From Gordionus sp. m RMFG-2023 (Eukaryota > Nematomorpha > Gordioida > Chordodea > Parachordodidae): a stretch of 64,000 nucleotides of DNA. Below, one piece after another: positions 35,813-47,879 of the stretch. The stretch spans positions 18,763,561-18,827,560 of the forward strand of contig NC_088775.1 of assembly GCF_954871325.1 (NCBI RefSeq), in the 5' to 3' direction. How positions within the stretch are numbered: position 1 is the first letter of the stretch; every line of letters starts with the position of its first letter. A program made the translations under genes and the position numbers. The notes below the pieces were generated by a model. It had not been told where the DNA came from and did not search any database. It saw only the letters and a program-made list of their open reading frames with translations.

Positions 35813-37693
35813 ATATCTGGTAGAACAGAAGAAGAACACAATTCGAGATTAATTAAAGTGTTAGATATTATATTAGAAAATGGTTTAAAAGCTAATTTGA
35901 AGAAGAGCGTTTTTGGAGTAAAAGAAATAAAGTATTTAGGACATGTTATAAAGGGAAATGAGATTACGCCAATTGTAAAGAATATTGATAAGATCATGAA
36001 TATGAGAGCCCCGAATAATAAAGCGGAGGTACAAGCGTTTTTAGGAGCAACAAATTATTATCATCGGTTTGTTGAAAATTTTGCAGAAATTGCTACACCG
36101 TTGTATGATTTATTCAAGAAAAATAAAAAGTTTGAATGGGGAGAAGCACAGGAGAAAAGTTTCGAAAATTTGAAATTAAAGATGGTAGAGAAGCCTATTT
36201 TAAGTTGTTTTAATGAGAATTTAAATATTATTTTAGCAGTCGATGCTTCTAATGAAGGTATAGGAGGAGTTTTATTACAGATGATCGATAATGTTGAGAA
36301 ACCTATTTTGTTTTTATCGAGACGATTTAATAGCTCTGAGAAAAATTATTCCACGATAGAAAGAGAGGCTTTAGCAGTGAAATTTGGACTTACGAAATGC
36401 AAGGAATATCTGATAGGAAAAAGGTTTTTAATGTATACGGACCATAAGCCGTTGGTAGATTTATTTAAGAAGGAAAATAAGGAACTTATGATTTCACCTA
36501 GGCTGCAAAAATGGCTAATTTTAGTTGGTAATTTCGATTTTGAGATAAAATTCAGAGAAGGTAAACAAAATTGCTTACCGGATATTTTATCAAGATTTTT
36601 TAATAAAGTTATTGAAGACAAAGAGCCAGTAATCAATAGTTTAGAATATATAGAAGAAGAAGAAAATGTAAATGGTAATATTATAAGAGCTGTGAGAATA
36701 GATACAAGAGAAAAACCTATAACATTTGAAATAGTAGAAAAAATATCCCAACAAGATGAAGAATTAATAAGAATTAAAGCTTGTTTAAAAGGAGATATAG
36801 AATGGAAAAAGGAAGATAAAGCGTTTAAAAAAGTTAAGAGTGAATTAAATATAGAAGACAATTGTTTATTGAGAGGATATAGATTAGTGATACCGAATAA
36901 ATTAAGAAAGGAAACCTTAAATGTAATACATTCAGGTCATCAAGGCATAGAAAGAATGAAAAATAAAGCAAGAGAATATATTTGGTGGCCTAAGATGAAT
37001 AAGGGAATAGAAGAGTTAGCGAGGAGCTGTGAAACCTGTAACATGTGGGCTAATGTTCCAGCAAAGAATAAGGAAGATAAATGGCCAAAGACAGACATTC
37101 CATGCGAAAGAATACATGTACATTTTTTAGAATATGAGAAGAAAAGATATTTTATCATGGTAGATGCAGGTTCAAAATGGATAGATTGTCAGCAAGTTTC
37201 AGGTTTATCAACAAGAGTAGCTTTAGATAAGATAAAGGATTTTGTAGGCAAATATGGATTATTGAAGACGATAGTATCAGATGGAGGTCCAGCTTTTAAA
37301 GGTAGAGCATTTGATAAATTTTGTGATAGGTGGAATATTAGACATTTATTATCACCACCTTATTACCCAAGAAGCAATGAACAAGCTGAGCGAATGGTAG
37401 CGTTAGTAAAGAGTTGGTTGAAAAAGGAAAAATATGGAGAAGGTAAATGGTGGTTATCATTGTTAGCATACAACAGTACTGAAACAGCAAAAGGAAAGTC
37501 ACCAGCTGAAATATTTTTAGGTAGAAAGACGAGATCAGAATTAGATTTTTTAAAGGAAAAAGTGATAAGGAGAGAACAAGTAGAGATTGAAAGATTTCCA
37601 GTAGGAAGTTTGGTGTGGGTATTGTTGTTTGATGGGCCTATTAAATGGGGGAAGCAAAAATATAGGAAAAAAAAAAGTAGAAGTAAAGATTGA
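35813..37693 (+). pseudogene. Ty3-type pol, second part: RT thumb, RNase H, integrase
   Basis: The same frame as the preceding RT, open for over 620 codons. RT thumb: KYLGHVIKGNEI and FLGATNYYHRFV. RNase H: LAVDASNEGIGGVLLQ, YSTIEREALAV, YTDHKPLVDLF. Integrase: zinc domain HSGHQGIERM ... CETCNMW, then the core with IHVHFLEYE (the first acidic position reads H where Ty3 enzymes have D, a possibly inactivating change), SDGGPAFKG (D) and SNEQAERMV (E). The frame ends at 37691-37693 after GPIKWGKQKY, and a one-base shift leads to the natural C-terminus near 37740. Apart from these lesions it is almost whole. Confidence 0.85.
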
Positions 37694-37744
37694 AGGACAA
37701 GAAGGAGTTTTTACAAGGCACCTGAAGCAATTAAGGCTTAGAAG

Positions 37745-38363
37745 CTTAGAGCCTTAGAGAGAAATAAGAAATATACGAAGGATTAGAAGAAATAAATTGA
37801 TGAAAGACGTAATTATGAGAATCAGATTTACTGATGAGACATAATTAAGAGATTCATAATTTAGAAAGGAATAAATTGATGATATACATAGTAGGAGAAT
37901 CATAATTGAAGGAAATAAAAGGGATGATAGACTTAAAGAGTTAGAGAAGAAATTTTAACCTAGTATAGAGAAATAAGAGTTCGAAGAATATATATATATG
38001 GGTATAAAGTATTTTATTTAGATGGCCTCATATGTTAGAGTTGGTAACAAGATAATGAGGATCGAGATAAGAGACGTTGACGGTTCAGAAGAATCAAACA
38101 GATGGGTAGAAGCGGCAAGGAATGAAGCCAGACGAAGATACGGGGAGTAGTTACAAGAAGTTCCGACTAGAACAAGAGGGGATCGAAGAACAACCCCATA
38201 TGGTGCAAGAAGGAGATTAGATTGTTGGGCCTGTAGTGGAGAACATAAATTACGGTTTTTCCCAGCTTGGAGTTAACAACGAATAATAATTCAAGTGTAC
38301 CGAGCAGGAACATGGTAGAAGCAGCGAACACAATGGGGGTAAGGGAGAACTGAAGGAGGGAGA
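37745..38363 (+). other. 3' untranslated part of the Ty3-type element
   Basis: A purine-rich strand with many AGAAG/GAGA runs and no open frame that resembles an envelope or other known protein. It ends in the polypurine tract at about 38351-38362. Confidence 0.6.
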
Positions 38364-38902
38364 TGTGGTAATATGTAAATTTAATATTGAACAAAATTTA
38401 ACATTTTTATATTTGAATAATAATAGTTTAATTTTATATGTTTATTCTTCGAAAAATTAGTAATAGTTGTACTAGATTTTACATTTTTATATTTAAATGA
38501 TAATATTTTAATTTTATATTTTTATTCTTCGAAAAATTATTATATTTAATATGCAAATAATTATGTATATATATATGATTCAATTTTCAATAAAGTTAGA
38601 GGGAAATTTTATAAAAAAGAAAAATTTGTTTTACCTTAATTATAGTATCTGAAATTAATTATAGACAGAGAGATTATAAATATTTCTAAATAGAGAAAAG
38701 TAATACTATAATTAATAAATTGGAATTATTTAAAAGAGTTCACATTATATAATTTTATGTGTGATCAAAAGTAAGTGGTTAGCAATCGTTATTATTAAAA
38801 TTAATCCTTTATTTTATTTATATAGATTTAATATACCTTTGATTCCTAATTAGCTCTCCCAATACAACATTAACACCATGAGTTAAGTTCGGACTTGTAA
38901 CA
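38364..38902 (+). repeat. 3' LTR
   Basis: About 539 bp, preceded by the polypurine tract at 38351-38362. It differs from the 5' LTR by a small number of substitutions and 1-2-base indels. Confidence 0.88.
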
Positions 38903-39420
38903 GTCACTTATCTATGGTACATCTTCACTAAAATTTTATTTAAACATGTTAGCAATACTTATTTTAGCCCATTTACGTTAAAAAAATTTAAAATACTTTA
39001 AAAACAACGATTATGACAATTGTCACTCATCTATGGTACATCTTCACTAAAATTTTATTTAAACATGTTAGCAATATTTATTTTAGCCCATTTACGTCAA
39101 AAAAATTTAGAAAACTTTAAAAGCAACGATTATGACTATTGTCACTTTTCTATGGTACATCTTCACTGAAGTTTTATTTTAACATGTTAGCAATACCTAT
39201 TTTAGCCCATTTATGTCAAAAAAAAATTTAAAAAACTTTAAAAACAACGATTATGACAATTATCACTTATCTAGGGTACATCTTCACTACAATTTTAATA
39301 TAACATATTTACAATCTATATTTTTACCCATTTGCGTCAAAAAATTTCAAGAAACTTTAAAAACAACGATTATGACAATTGTCACTTATCTAGGGTACAT
39401 TTTTTCTTTACTGAAATTTT
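38903..39420 (-). repeat. Right tandem array of the foldback element
   Basis: About five units, reverse complements of the left array, continuing the two units at 33110-33331 that were cut off by the Ty3-type insertion. Confidence 0.85.
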
Positions 39421-39624
39421 AATTTAACATCTTTACAATATAAATTATATTTTTACATTCTTGTGTTATAAAAAATAGGTATATAATATCTGAAGCCGAA
39501 TTCGGGTCCTGAGCCATTTTTAGTTACGACATGAATATTCTTATTATAATTTTGTTCACATTAATCAATAACCCAAAATTTACCAATTTACCAGATTTTA
39601 TAAAAAAAACAAATTGAGCAGACC

Positions 39625-40699
39625 TAACAATACTCCTTTTTATTCTTACTAATTTTTTTGTATAACTCAATAAAAAAGACAAAAAGGGGTTTTCTATCTT
39701 TAGGATTTTACATTTATTCCAAAACAAAATACATACTAGGGTATTTATATTATTTAAATTATTCTATATCTATTCACAAGGTTCCTATTTTTTTTTAATT
39801 TGCCAATTGGACTCTCCCAATGGTAGTTTAATGTAATCTTACCTTATAAAAATAACTTAAGAATTGTTTTGTTTTTACCTTAGTTAACTATCCCCATCTT
39901 ATTTCCTCTTTATAATTGTTCAAATATTGATATATCAGTCATTAATAATGAAGTAATGCAAAATAAACCTTTAGAAGAACATGATAGGCTTGATAAGTCA
40001 CCAAATTTTTTTTGATTATAGCCCCCCCTCCCAACTACTAGAAATATACTTCTAATATTGACTCCTCTACAGGTTTACAGTATATTAATGTTTGTTTAAT
40101 TTCAACAATACTTTATTTATATTTGTGGCTGATTTCTATATTTATCTAGGCTAACCCAATCTTAATCCCTCACATTGTTACAAAACATGATGAATCTATT
40201 ATTAAAAGCAAAGAAAAAAAATGCCGATTCAACAAACGTCTTACCCGTTTTAGAGTTACTGGTGGCCAAGATAATAAGGAATTGTGAACTCCTCTGGAGG
40301 TTTATTTTGTTTTTTATCTAGTTTTATATCTATATGTTTATTTTATATTCACCCAGTTGCCTCCAAGTGATATTTCTATCACCACTACCACAATCCCTAT
40401 GCCACCTCTGCCTAATTTTTAAAAAATATAAGCATTTAATTCCACTATCATTCACCTCATTACGAGTTAATATAAATAATTATTTATCCGATTCCCTGAG
40501 GAACTTTCATGGATATTTAGAGGGATGTTCAAACGTGAATGTGTAGTGCGACCAATTTCATTAACATTATTAATGGGGAAATATGCGATAGTTTTGTCAT
40601 GGCCTTTACAACAATACTTACGACCGTTTTATGGTTGAGTTGACAATGTCGTTCATGATTCTATTTAATGGGGGATACCAAAACTGACACTTTATAAGA
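39625..40699. other. Spacer, probably decayed Helitron 5' part
   Basis: A pyrimidine-rich + strand with only short open stretches (40334-40546). No motif could be matched. It leads into the Helitron fragment and may be its eroded upstream coding region. Confidence 0.35.
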
Positions 40700-40940
40700 A
40701 ATATCATTTTGCGCTCTTCTTTTACCAGTAGCCCAAGGCCTCAGCTTTATCAGGACGCTATGGGTGTTGTACACTGCTTTGGTAATCCGTCATTATTCAT
40801 TACTTTCACCTACAACCCTAAATGGGATGATATTATACATTAATTATTTCCACTGCAGACCACTACCCAGATTTATTTTGTCGCTTTTTCCATCAAAAAT
40901 TAAAATGTCATAAAGGATTTGCTCTTAATTTTATCAGACA
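40700..40940 (+). pseudogene. Helitron helicase-like N domain fragment
   Basis: In one frame from about 40716: SSFTSSPRPQLYQDAMGVV followed by HCFGNPSLFITFTYNPKWDD. This is the 'Helitron_like_N' block (typically 'YQDAMAIVRxFGKPDLFITFTCNPKW') that precedes the rolling-circle replication initiator in Helitron transposases. The frame breaks at about 40842. No replication-initiator HUH motif and no helicase domain were found nearby, so only a fragment remains. Confidence 0.8.
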
Positions 40941-42432
40941 CAAAATAATAATTAATCCTCATCATTTATTTTAAAAATTACCTAAATTTATGTGGCAAGA
41001 AAAACAAATTTCTTAAAAAATATATAAATAAATTGCATATAAGTTTCATTAGTATTGAATGGCATTTTTGTAATTTAAATATATAACATTTTTTTGTACT
41101 TAACATAAAGATATAGATAGCCCTTATCAAATTTTTTGATAAAAGGAGTTAACCCACTAATTGGTAAATCCGAGATTTCCCTATCATGTGATGATAAATT
41201 ATTTAGAAATTTAACTATCTCCGGGTTTTGGAAAAAGTTTTGAAAATTAATATGGGTTGGACTGGGCTTGGGAAATATTCCTCAAGATTAATATTTGCTT
41301 GCACCTGACTTGGGAATATATTTTACAAATTATTATGGGCCGGGCTAGGAATAAATTTTCAAAATTATTATGGGTTGAGCTATGCTTGAGAATTTTTTTT
41401 AAAAATTATAAGGTCTTGGAAGCTTGGAAGTTTTTTCCAAATATTATGAGCTTGGACCTGGCTTGAAATTTTTTAATGTTAAATGTTAGTCTTATGTAAT
41501 CTGTAATATATTTACAAAGAATTTTGATATTGGGTAAAAGCTTATTTAAATATATTTTGACTCAAAAAATAGTTTCCACTCTTAGTCCTAATGGATTGGA
41601 CTCAATGACATTGGTTGGACTTGACCTAAATGGGGAGGGAGGGGGTTTAAAAATAATATAAATTGGATATGATTTTTAAATAAAGGTAACATCTTTCTTA
41701 AAAAAACGAATAAAATTCTCATTCATCGTCATTTTTGACGGGCTATCTACTAGTTTTAATAAATTTTACTAATAAATGCTTTTGATAATAAATACAATGA
41801 TAAATTGCTTTCAAATATTTAACGCCATCTATTTATTTAAAATTTTTAAATTTAACATCTTATTATTTATCTCAGAAAGGATGTAATAAATTAGATAACT
41901 TTTCTTCTTTTTTACATATTTTTAAGAAAGCTATTTTTTTCTTATTTGAAAAACAGTTTTGAGTTATTTTTAATACTAGTATATTTTTGATATTATTACA
42001 AACTACTACTATTTTAAGATATAATATAACTAGAGGTGATGCGACAATAATATATAAAATCTTAATTAATTTCTTTTATCATATCATATCACTCTGGTTC
42101 TTATTTTATAATTACAAAATGTTTAATTTCTAATATGTCATCCCTGCCTTGTAAATACCTTAAGGCTTCAATACATTTGCATAATTTTTTCTAAGGATTT
42201 TTAGCGTTTTTGTTTTATCATTTTATCTAGCATAATATATTCTGATATAAGTTAATATAGTGAGTGTCATGGCTATGACTGCAAATTAACCAGCATCTAT
42301 TATTTGTGTGGCTATGTAATTTAAGATTATTATTACAGCTACTGAGAGCATATGATTGCATATTTTATAAGCAATAATGGTCAACTGTGTAGTTGTTTAT
42401 ATATCATTAAAAATGGAAGATTATCTTTTAGA
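40941..42432. other. Repeat debris
   Basis: 41220-41470 is a degenerate ~50-bp array with GGGCTTGGGAA, GGGCCGGGCTAGG and GAGCTTGGACCTGGCTTG between A/T runs, like the 2392-2997 family. 41760-41890 is an inverted copy of the LINE 3' block at 23330-23450. No gene is seen. Confidence 0.5.
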
Positions 42433-43486
42433 AATTTAATATCTCACAATTTTTTTCACAATTACTTATCTAGCTTCCATCATGTCATTTAAGAGGAAGC
42501 TCTAACCACTATATAGTTTTATGACTTGGACAATGATATTAATACTATAGACTGCCGATTATTTGAATTGGCAAAAATTGAATTAAGTAGCGGCCATTTT
42601 GTATTTGGATCTATAACGTAAGAAACATATGATTATTTTATAAATTTCAGGTTTATTTTTATTTTTTATTCAATTCAATTTTTGCCACTTCAAATTTGAT
42701 TTTAAATGGCGAAGATTTTTCGGTTCATTTTTGGAAGAATATGACAACAAATGAAATGGAATTTTGATGTCTATGGATTCAAATATTCTTAACTCACTCT
42801 TTATCATGAATATGGTTATTCAAGACTAAAAAACAGATAAGATATATATTTCTTTATAATAATTATTATTAAATTACTATTACAATATAGGAAAGGGTAA
42901 GTTCCACTTATTTAGTTAAACTACAACTGGGTACAAGATTTGTTGGTATCCTTGAGAAAAAAAATCGGCATAATTTTATGAAAGGTGGGCCTTCATAAAA
43001 TTCACGTTCTCTCATTTTGGGCAGGTCTATAACCAACGTGCTAGATAAGATAAGATTATATATTATATTTATAATCTCATATTTTTACTAAATGAATAAA
43101 AAACATTTTATAAACATTTGCAGTTTATTTCTTAATGAATATCTTTAATATTTTATATAGACTAATCAATATAAAATAAAATCTGTATAGTAATAAGAAT
43201 ATAGTCAATAAAGATAAAAAAGTCTATATGCTTCTAGATGTGTGTCACATGATGAAACTGTTAAGAAATTTGCTAGCTGATGCCAAATTACTCATCAATG
43301 ATGGAAGCGTAACTTTTAAAATAAAATTTCTCACGTTATATTAAAACTTTATAGATCATAAATTGGGATTATATAACTAAGTTACATAATTTACAAGAAA
43401 ATGAAGGCTTGAGAGCAGGGAATAAATTGAACCTATCACACATTCAATTTTCTAAGCAAAAGATGAAGGTAAAATTATAATATATT

Positions 43487-43741
43487 TGAAAGAAACAAGA
43501 AAAAATTAAGTTGTGTTTTGTTTTAAATAAATTTTATTTCTAATTTAAAAAATAAAATAATAATAATCATAATATGTATATCATCGACTGGTATATATAC
43601 TGGTATATGTAACAAAACATTTAAATTAATAATCAATAAATTATTTTACAAATTTGAATAAACAACACAATATGTAACAAAACATTTAAATTAATACTCA
43701 ATTAATTATTTTACAAATTTGAATAAACAACACTATTAACA
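43487..43741 (-). repeat. LTR (3' on the minus strand)
   Basis: 255 bp, differing from 45353-45607 at only a few bases. It contains two copies of a ~75-bp block (AATATGTAACAAAACATTTA repeated). Confidence 0.88.
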
Positions 43742-44849
43742 TTCCCCTCCTCGACAAAGCATCAAGTTGCTGCTCAGAGGGCGCATAAGTCTGTCTGATG
43801 TCGTGAGTCCATACGTTTTTGTAGGTTAGAAAAGTTGCTGTACGTTATCATTATTATAAGGATCAAATAGAATAAAATTTTGGAATAAAAGAATTTGGAA
43901 TAAAATTTTTGGAATAGGGAATGATGTAAAATAAAAATTTTGTAATATCGAATGATGAATATATAAAATTCCATAAGAATGATAAATCAAAAAAAATTAT
44001 ATAAAATTTCGCGTTTTTATTTTAAATTTTGCGTTTTATATTTTATTAGTAGCGTTTTAATATTTAATTAGTAGCGTTTTAATATTTAATTTATTTTTAT
44101 TTATTTTCAATCTCCGAGGTTAAAATATGCAAATATTATGCACATTTCCCTCTCTTAAAAAAAATTTAAATTTCACACAATATTTTTCTAAAATAATGAT
44201 GTTTAATTTTTACATAACCTTTTGTCTTCAAAAGCTTTATTTCAAAAACATTTATATCATATTAAGTATTACTTATAAGGGTTATGTATATCTATCATGT
44301 GATTTAAACCTTTTAATTTATGTTTTAATAACATTTTAATATATTTAAAATTAAAGTTTTATCTTCTTGTTTAGGATTTTTAATTTATTTTTAATTATAT
44401 CTAAAAATTCATCTTTATGTTTAATTAATCAATTGGTCATCATACAAGAAATCAAAAAAATATAAAAATTTCACTAAGAAATTAAGTAAATAATTTTTTT
44501 AAGGCTTTTATATGTTCAAATATGTCCATTATTTATTTACATTTAAGTTATTTTAATAAGTAAATTTACAACATGCCTTTATCTCGGCATAAAATTTTAA
44601 TTTATGATAACTTTTCTTCTTACGTGGACTAGAATAATAAGTGATCATCATTGGTCTCACAATATAGAATTCATAACCTAACGTCCAACTTCCATATTGG
44701 TTCTTTCTAGGTTGTCACATTAGGTTAGGTGCTGGTTATCATATTCCAGTCCAACATCCAGAGCCAGGACACCATGAAGAAAGAAGCTTTTTGCATGAAA
44801 GTGCTAAGGTTTGATTCTAGGTCGTCACCATAGATTAAGCAATCAACAC

Positions 44850-45240
44850 AATAGGTAGTCATCACAATAGGTAGTCATATAAATAGAGTCATCTCGGATT
44901 AAGCAATCATCACAATAGGTAGTCATATAAATAGAGTCATCTCAATGGATTAAGCAATCGTCACAATAGGTAGTCACCACAATAGGTAGTCATATAAATA
45001 GAGTCATCTCAATGGATTAAGCAATCGTCACAATAGGTAGTCACCACAATAGGTAGTCATATAAATAGAGTCATCTCAATGGATTAAGCAATCGTCACAA
45101 TAGGTAGTCACCACAATAGGTAGTCATATAAATAGTGTCATCTCAATGGATTAAGCAATCGTCACATTAGGTAGTCATATAAATAGAGTCATCTCAATGG
45201 ATTAAGCAATCGTCACAATAGGTAGTCAAATCAATAAATA
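44850..45240 (-). repeat. Tandem array inside the non-autonomous LTR element
   Basis: About six units of ~50-68 bp with AATAGGTAGTCATATAAATA, GAGTCATCTCAATGG and ATTAAGCAATCGTCAC, varying by the presence of an 18-bp CACAATAGGTAGTCAC block. Shorter versions occur in the relic at 15200-15290. Confidence 0.8.
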
Positions 45241-45352
45241 AGGTAGTCATCAATTTCGAATTTAATTTAATTTATACTTTTTTATTTTAATTTTAGGCAA
45301 ATTTTCTATATTTTCTTCTTTTTTTTTTTTACAAAAACGTAACGGGGCGCCA

Positions 45353-45607
45353 TGAAAGAAACAAGAAATAATTAAGTTGTGTTTTGTTTTAAATAAATTT
45401 TATTTCTAATTTAAAAAATAAAATAATAATAATCATAATATGTATATCATCGACTGGTATATAAACTGGTATATGTAACAAAACATTTAAATTAATACTC
45501 AATAAATTATTTTACAAATTTGAATAAACAACACAATATGTAACAAAACATTTAAATTAATACTCAATTAATTATTTTACAAATTTGAATAAACAACACT
45601 ATTAACA
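45353..45607 (-). repeat. LTR (5' on the minus strand)
   Basis: 255 bp and nearly identical to 43487-43741. Followed on the minus strand by the primer-binding site at 45338-45352. Confidence 0.88.
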
Positions 45608-46970
45608 ATATTTAATATATATAAATAATTTATAAGGTAAAATTGTCAGTACAAGTATTCAGTGCTTCTGTGGGCAAGGCTCTGGCCTTTGCTAAAAGTC
45701 TGTACATTTCTGTATTTGAAAACTGTGATGGTACCATTGAATTTTTTATGATGATAGACAAGTATAATATTAATAGATTATTTTTTATTTAAATTCCTCT
45801 AGAATGTTTGATTATTTGAATTTACGTCACATCTATGGTAAAGGCAATAAAGCCCCTTTATTTCAAAAATCAATTCAAGATTATAATATATTTTTTGAAA
45901 AGTGTATTAAAACTTTATTAGCCTTAAAATTTGAAAAGGGAAACTATGTCTATAAATCGAATCGTAAAACATGCATTGAGGGTTTAATTCTCTCTATGAA
46001 AAGTGTGCTAGCTATGGGGAATAAATTATTGACAGGCCCTAACCCAAAAATGAAGTTTAAATTTCATTTACAAAACATATATTTTTAAACCTTATTTTTT
46101 TTTTATATTAAAACCTTTTTTATTCCTATTTTTGTAGATATTTATTAACGTATAAGTTATCACAAGACCATCTAGAACTTTTCTTCTCATGTTTACATAG
46201 TAGAGGTGGCTTCAATAATAATCCATCTGCATTCCAGCTGTGGTGTGCTGTTAGAGGTGTTCTATATGCCAGATTGGGAGCTTGATTGACTGGAAATTGC
46301 ATCCCCTTAGATGACACCAATCTAATCTGTGGAGATTTCCAAAAAGACCCAATCATTTTCACACCTTTATTGGACAACTCTTATGATATACCTAATATTC
46401 CACGACTATCTCCCTACGTTGATAATGTATCTACCTATGTCCTGACACATTATCCGTAAACTTGTTGAAGAAAAAAAAGTGAGATGTGATATCTGTTTGC
46501 ATTCACTAATAGATAATTCTTCAAACAACTATAATTACACTTTAATAAAAATTAAAAATTATGGTGGATTGGTAATACCATCCCAAAGCGTATCAAATTT
46601 ATGCAAAATAACTGAGAGCTCATCAGGGCTTTTGAAAAAGTATATGAAATAACTAAAAAAAAATGTCGTTAAAAAATAGAATGTCTAATATTATCAAAAA
46701 TATTAGGCACAAATATTTTCAATGACCTGCAAGAACATATGTATGATCAAGAGGCAGGATTAAGTCATTATCATTATAATAAGACTTATTATAAAAAGGT
46801 ATATATAATCATTACTTGATTTTAATAAAATTTATTTCAGATACCTACATATACGTATGCTTCATTATGGCAATAAAATTAATCAAAAATTGAAACTAAA
46901 TATTAGACAAAAACTTAACAAAGCAAGCAGTACTTTTTCAAGGGCAATAAATCAGGTAATATAAAAATAT

Positions 46971-47879
46971 GTTATTTATAAATATTTATAGGTGAAGGAA
47001 AAATTATTGTGAAAATTTGTATGAAAATATGAACTTTATACTTTACTTTATTTAGTTATAATTAAACAATTTATTAGATATAAATATAACATATATATAT
47101 ATATACATATTGTATTAATTATTGTAAAGATTATTTTTCCCGCGATATACATATTCATTATAATAATACAATTATTTTATGAGATGTAAATATAATATAT
47201 ATATTATTTGTATTTATTATTGTGAAAATTTATAAGATTATTATATTTTTCATTGATTTTTGTACTTAAGTGAATTAAATTTAAATAAATATATTTAGAA
47301 ATGGATAGTTATAATTATTAAGGAATAACATAATTCAAAGCAAAAATATATAAAAAGACAAATTATAAAATATAACATCTTTTTATTTGCTAAAAAAATA
47401 AATACAAAAGAAATTATATCAAATTTTTTTTTTATATAATTCAAAATATTTATCAATAAAATCATATATATTCAATTTTGTTTTTGAAGTAATTTCTAAA
47501 ATTCCAAATCACATGTTAAATATTTTCATAGCAAATCTGACATAATAATTTTTACAAGAAGTTTTTAATATAAGCTGCATCTTTAGATTTAATTCTGAAT
47601 ATTTAATTTGAGATATCATACTTATGAAAGGAAATTTTGCTTCCAATATATTATCATTTTCTTAAAATATAAAAAATATATTAAAATTTATAATAAATTT
47701 CAAATCATAATATATCTTTCCTCACTTTGATTTTTGTTATTGAATATATAAATATAAAATTTATTCTTATAAAAAATATTCATTCTAACTTGATAAGTTT
47801 GAAAAACTTAAAGATATTCATGAGGTATTAAAGAAAACAAATCCTCACTTCTTTAGAAATGACAAAATTTTAAACTATA
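46971..47879. other. AT-rich interior of the P-type element
   Basis: No gene is seen between the transposase end and the right inverted arm; simple AT-rich DNA. Confidence 0.45.

Larger units (their letters stand above)
33333..38902 (+). mobile_element. Ty3/Gypsy LTR retrotransposon inserted in the foldback arm
   Basis: LTRs at 33333-33873 and 38364-38902 start TGTGGTA and end TTGTAACA. A primer-binding-type TGGACCGAAG starts 3 nt after the 5' LTR (33877), and a purine tract GAAGGAGGGAG precedes the 3' LTR. The flanking duplication is GTCA (33328-33331, 38903-38906), four bases, or five with a mismatch, inside the 12-bp palindrome of a foldback repeat unit. Order: gag-like zinc-knuckle ORF, protease, RT, RNase H, integrase. 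One in-frame TAG and a few breaks; otherwise pol is almost complete, so this is a young insertion. Confidence 0.9.
30526..39624. mobile_element. Foldback (FB-like) element with tandem-repeat inverted arms
   Basis: The ends GGTCTGCTCAATTT (30526) and its complement ending at 39624 begin inverted arms over 1 kb long. Each arm has about 150 bp of unique sequence (including CTCAGGAC...GAATTCGGCTTCAG), then an array of ~118-bp units in opposite orientation: about ten on the left, about seven on the right. Inside these a second inverted pair (about 31797-32300 and 32640-33109) carries CGTAATTTTTTAAAA with AAAAAAGGAAAAT. The right array is interrupted by a Ty3-type element. Without it the element is about 3.5 kb and non-coding. 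The design is that of Drosophila FB/Galileo elements. No clear target duplication was seen. Confidence 0.75.
43487..45607 (-). mobile_element. Non-autonomous LTR retrotransposon inserted in a P-type transposase intron
   Basis: Two LTRs of exactly 255 bp (43487-43741, 45353-45607) have TG...CA ends and a 5-bp target duplication ATATT (43482-43486, 45608-45612). Read on the minus strand, TGGCGCCCCGTTACG, a tRNA primer-binding site, follows the 5' LTR directly, and GTCGAGGAGGGGAA, a polypurine tract, precedes the 3' LTR. The 1.6-kb interior contains no gag or pol, only a tandem array (44850-45240) and short frames. It therefore needs proteins from another element. The relic at 14548-16150 belongs to the same or a close family. 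Confidence 0.88.
43207..46970 (+). pseudogene. P-element/THAP9-like transposase, 5'-deleted
   Basis: Exons read by eye: 43207-43308 (VYMLLDVCHMMKLLRN), 43355-43468 (WDYITKLHNLQENEGLRAGN), 45637-45761, 45803-46054 (FDYLNLRHIYGKGNKAPLF), 46138 onward (YLLTYKLSQDHLELFF, then GGFNNNPSAFQ), then KKVRCDIC...NYGGLVIPSQ near 46470-46600, NIFNDLQEHM near 46710, and a last exon from 46840. Introns are 41-83 nt apart from the one with the LTR insertion, and phases agree across the first five exons. This is the GTP-binding/RNase H and C-terminal part of P/THAP9 transposases. The THAP zinc finger and N-terminal half are absent, because coding sequence starts right at the inverted arm. A TGA near 46284 and a frameshift near 46440 kill the frame. 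Confidence 0.8.

Noticed and set aside
45804-46088. Separate small gene of 94 codons
   Set aside because: It is one exon of the P-type transposase; the true exon ends at 46054 with a GT donor and joins 46138 in frame.
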